Below the pieces are notes generated by a model. It was not told the DNA's origin. It worked only from the letters and a program-made list of their open reading frames with translations, and did no database searches. DNA of 64,000 nt from Sclerodactyla briareus (lineage: Eukaryota > Echinodermata > Holothuroidea > Dendrochirotida > Sclerodactylidae). Positions 61,945 through 64,000 of the stretch are shown piece after piece (the stretch's first letter is position 1; every line of letters starts with the position of its first letter). Made by a program: the position numbers and the translations under genes. Location of the stretch: NCBI GenBank assembly GCA_026419785.1, contig JAODTK010005759.1:1-64000 (forward strand), written 5' to 3'.

Positions 61945-63310
61945 TATTTATGGTTCATACGACGTTTCGAGTTTGTTCCGAATATTCCCTTGTGAGACAA
62001 GAGACATTGCTGTGAAGCTATTCTCACAATGACCCGAACATGAAAATCAATACGAACGATCTTAGGAAACCTCTTTTGCCTATTTGCGACCATCCCAAAC
62101 TCACTCTCCCTGGTTTGATGGGAAATATTACGATCAAGGTTATGGTCGTTGCTATGGGGTCTCCTTTGGGTCATGTACTTGCAACCTTTTCCTGGTCTGT
62201 GAGAAACAATGGTGGATGCCACACCCCCCTTGTTTCCCCGGTGTATTATCGTATGTATGTTGATGATGTTTTTTTGCTTTTTCAAGGAATGAAGACAAGC
62301 TAGAGATTTCCTCACACATCAACACTTGGCACCCAAACATTAATTTCACCATGGAAAAATCAACAGGACAACAATCCTTCTGCCCCTTTCCTGGATGTTT
62401 TCTTTTTAATAATGTCATTGCATCACGTCGTCTATCATAGAAGCCTAGGTACAACTGGATTGCTAACTAATTTTTTCAGTTTTATTCCCTTTCTTCCAAA
62501 ACTTGGTTTTGTCAAGTGTTTGGTAGACCGAACTCAATAAATACTACTGGATGGATTGACAGAGACTCAAACAGCTTTTTTTCTACCCCTCATAGAAATC
62601 AATTCCCAGCCATCTCAGTGACAATTGTTAAATCCTATCTGCCCAATACGGTTGTGCCACTTGAAATTCCACATCTCCTCATTTCACTGTTCGCTATTTC
62701 AAACTTCCTTTTTTGGGAAACCGCAAACATGTCCAATCTAAGCTTAGTGATTTGATTCGTGTTATTGCATGACATTGAATGTTACACTTCTCTTCACTGT
62801 TTTAAAAAGGTAGTATGCTCAATGCTAAGGACCCTATTCCCATGGTTTCGATCCCATGTGTCGATAAGTCAATTGTGCAAACTGTAATGTTTTGTTATAT
62901 TGGTGTAACACCACGCCATTTGACCACTAGGATCACGAACACCTACCGCGGGACAAAGCACTCGCACATTTACAATCAATCAATAGTTCCCCACTGTTTG
63001 CAGTCGAGTTGGCCCCCCGATTGCTTTCGTATAAGATTCTGCTCCCACCAAAATGTCAACTTAGACTTAAAGAAATCCTTCACATCATTTCTCAAAAACC
63101 CAGTTTAAATAAGCAAATCGAGTTTCTCCTATTGAAACTTTTCAGCTGCTCGATTTCCACTTTGCTGCCGTTGGGCAGTGCGTAATCCGTTCTGCTTCGC
63201 TGATTCCGCGCTAGTCGGCAGTTACGTATATTTGTCATTACTATCGTACACCTGAAGATGGAAGCTGTGCCTTCAAACGTTGTTTTGTTTTTGTGATATA
63301 GGTAGCATTG
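61945..63310 (+). mobile_element. Penelope-like element with RT and GIY-YIG remnants
   Basis: In order on the plus strand there is VAMGSPLGHVLATFSWSV (near 62148), YYRMYVDDVFLLF (near 62247, with the catalytic YVDD intact), then frame-shifted pieces matching HPNINFTMEKS, PFLDVF and TGLLTNFF-like thumb sequence, IPHLLISLFAISNFLF (near 62670), and CYIGVTPRHLTTRITNTYRG (near 62902), the pattern of the GIY-YIG type endonuclease at the end of Penelope-like elements. ACGACGTTTCGAG lies before the RT (61960-61972) and CTGAAGATGG...TTCAAACGTT after the coding part (63253-63282), motifs often found near the ends of these elements. Several frameshifts make the copy inactive. AT arrays bound it on both sides. 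Confidence 0.8.
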
Positions 63311-63403
63311 GATACTTTGTTGTAAATACTCTATGCTAAGATTGAAAACTGTCGTATATTTTGTGTTATTGCTTACTCACCTTGTGCGGAAAAGACCTTT
63401 CGA

Positions 63404-63560
63404 TATATATATATAATAGAATATAATATATATATATATATATCTATATTATATATCTATAATATATCTATATATATTATAATATCATATCATATATATT
63501 TTATATATATATATATATAATATATATATATATACTAGATATTAATTATATATATATATG
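63404..63560. repeat. (AT)n array
   Basis: Interrupted AT array on the right side of the Penelope-like element. The remaining 440 bases to the window end show nothing recognisable. Confidence 0.92.
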
Positions 63561-64000
63561 TTGAACTAATTTTATTTTTGGCTAAAATGGTCAATCGTTC
63601 TTTTGCATAAGTAGTGCTTCCCTCCAAGGGCCTACTACAAGAATCAGACTAATATCTGGATAATAGCTTTCCCGTCGGTACAAAAGAGAAGGTTTCTTAA
63701 TATTCATGGTTTGACCTCTATCCAGATGTATTCAATAATTTAAAAATAAAAATTTCTGTCGGTTCCCCTGGTAAGAGTGGGATTTTCACATGTAGGCTAC
63801 AGAGGAGGCCTCATCTACCGTTCGATCGATGGTAACCTCATTTTTTTATGACGGTATGTTGGTGGAAATGTGTTGTCCAACGAATAATGAATCCAACTCA
63901 TAGCCAGAGACAGTCTTTTTAGCTTTCCTTCTGTAGCCAAGAATTTCGGGCGATCGCTCCGACTGCAAAAACCATTGTTGCGAGTCGAGGCCAGTGGAGC

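Overview
This window looks like nuclear DNA from a marine invertebrate, most likely a deuterostome and possibly an echinoderm. There is no prokaryotic gene organisation. About 64 kb holds no intact open frame above 160 codons, many microsatellites, several minisatellites, many non-autonomous DNA elements and pieces of CR1/L2-like and Penelope-like retroelements. The echinoderm guess is inference from repeat style; no species-specific marker was checked.

The one gene I can support is a heterotrimeric G-protein alpha subunit on the minus strand, from the ATG at 52246 down to the stop at 23364. Seven of eight expected coding exons were found from family motifs and splice sites: exon 1 (52100-52246), exon 2 (50797-50839, the GESGKS P-loop), exon 3 (47490-47631), exon 5 (30637-30768, switch I), exon 6 (29453-29583, DVGGQR switch II), exon 7 (26298-26449, NKxD region) and exon 8 (23364-23550, C terminus). 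After correction for single-base indels, exons 2, 3, 5, 6 and 7 measure 43, 142, 129, 130 and 154 nt, the sizes I recall for Gi/Go-class genes. Exon 4 (about 158 nt, helical domain) must lie between 30769 and 47489 but was not found. The corrected product would be about 363 residues. Five exons carry 1-nt indels (eight in all) and exon 7 has an in-frame TAA, so the locus is either a recent pseudogene or real but recorded with many indel errors.

Layout. 1-2.2 kb: CR1/L2-like LINE tail and a duplicated repeat block. 2.2-7.4 kb: no recognisable gene. 7.4-11 kb: two minisatellites and a related repeat. 13.7-15.6 kb: two elements with terminal inverted repeats. 17.5-21.5 kb: a G-tract-rich mosaic with hAT-like ends. 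23.4-52.2 kb: the G-alpha gene, whose introns hold a tRNA-derived SINE head, a foldback-like region, two copies of a small palindromic MITE, a 300-bp and an 88-bp tandem array, a SINE-like tail, an integrase-like remnant and a small hAT-like MITE. 52.3-64 kb: a minus-strand Penelope-like fragment, a 1.75-kb foldback element made of short degenerate motifs with an apparent 6-bp target duplication, and a plus-strand Penelope-like element between AT arrays.

The most unusual objects are the foldback element at 59282-61028, with its arrays of a short GACGATGT-type motif and variable spacers, and the divergent G-alpha protein, with Ser at the switch I Thr position and a C terminus ending IGMR. All family assignments come from reading motifs by eye; no search was run.
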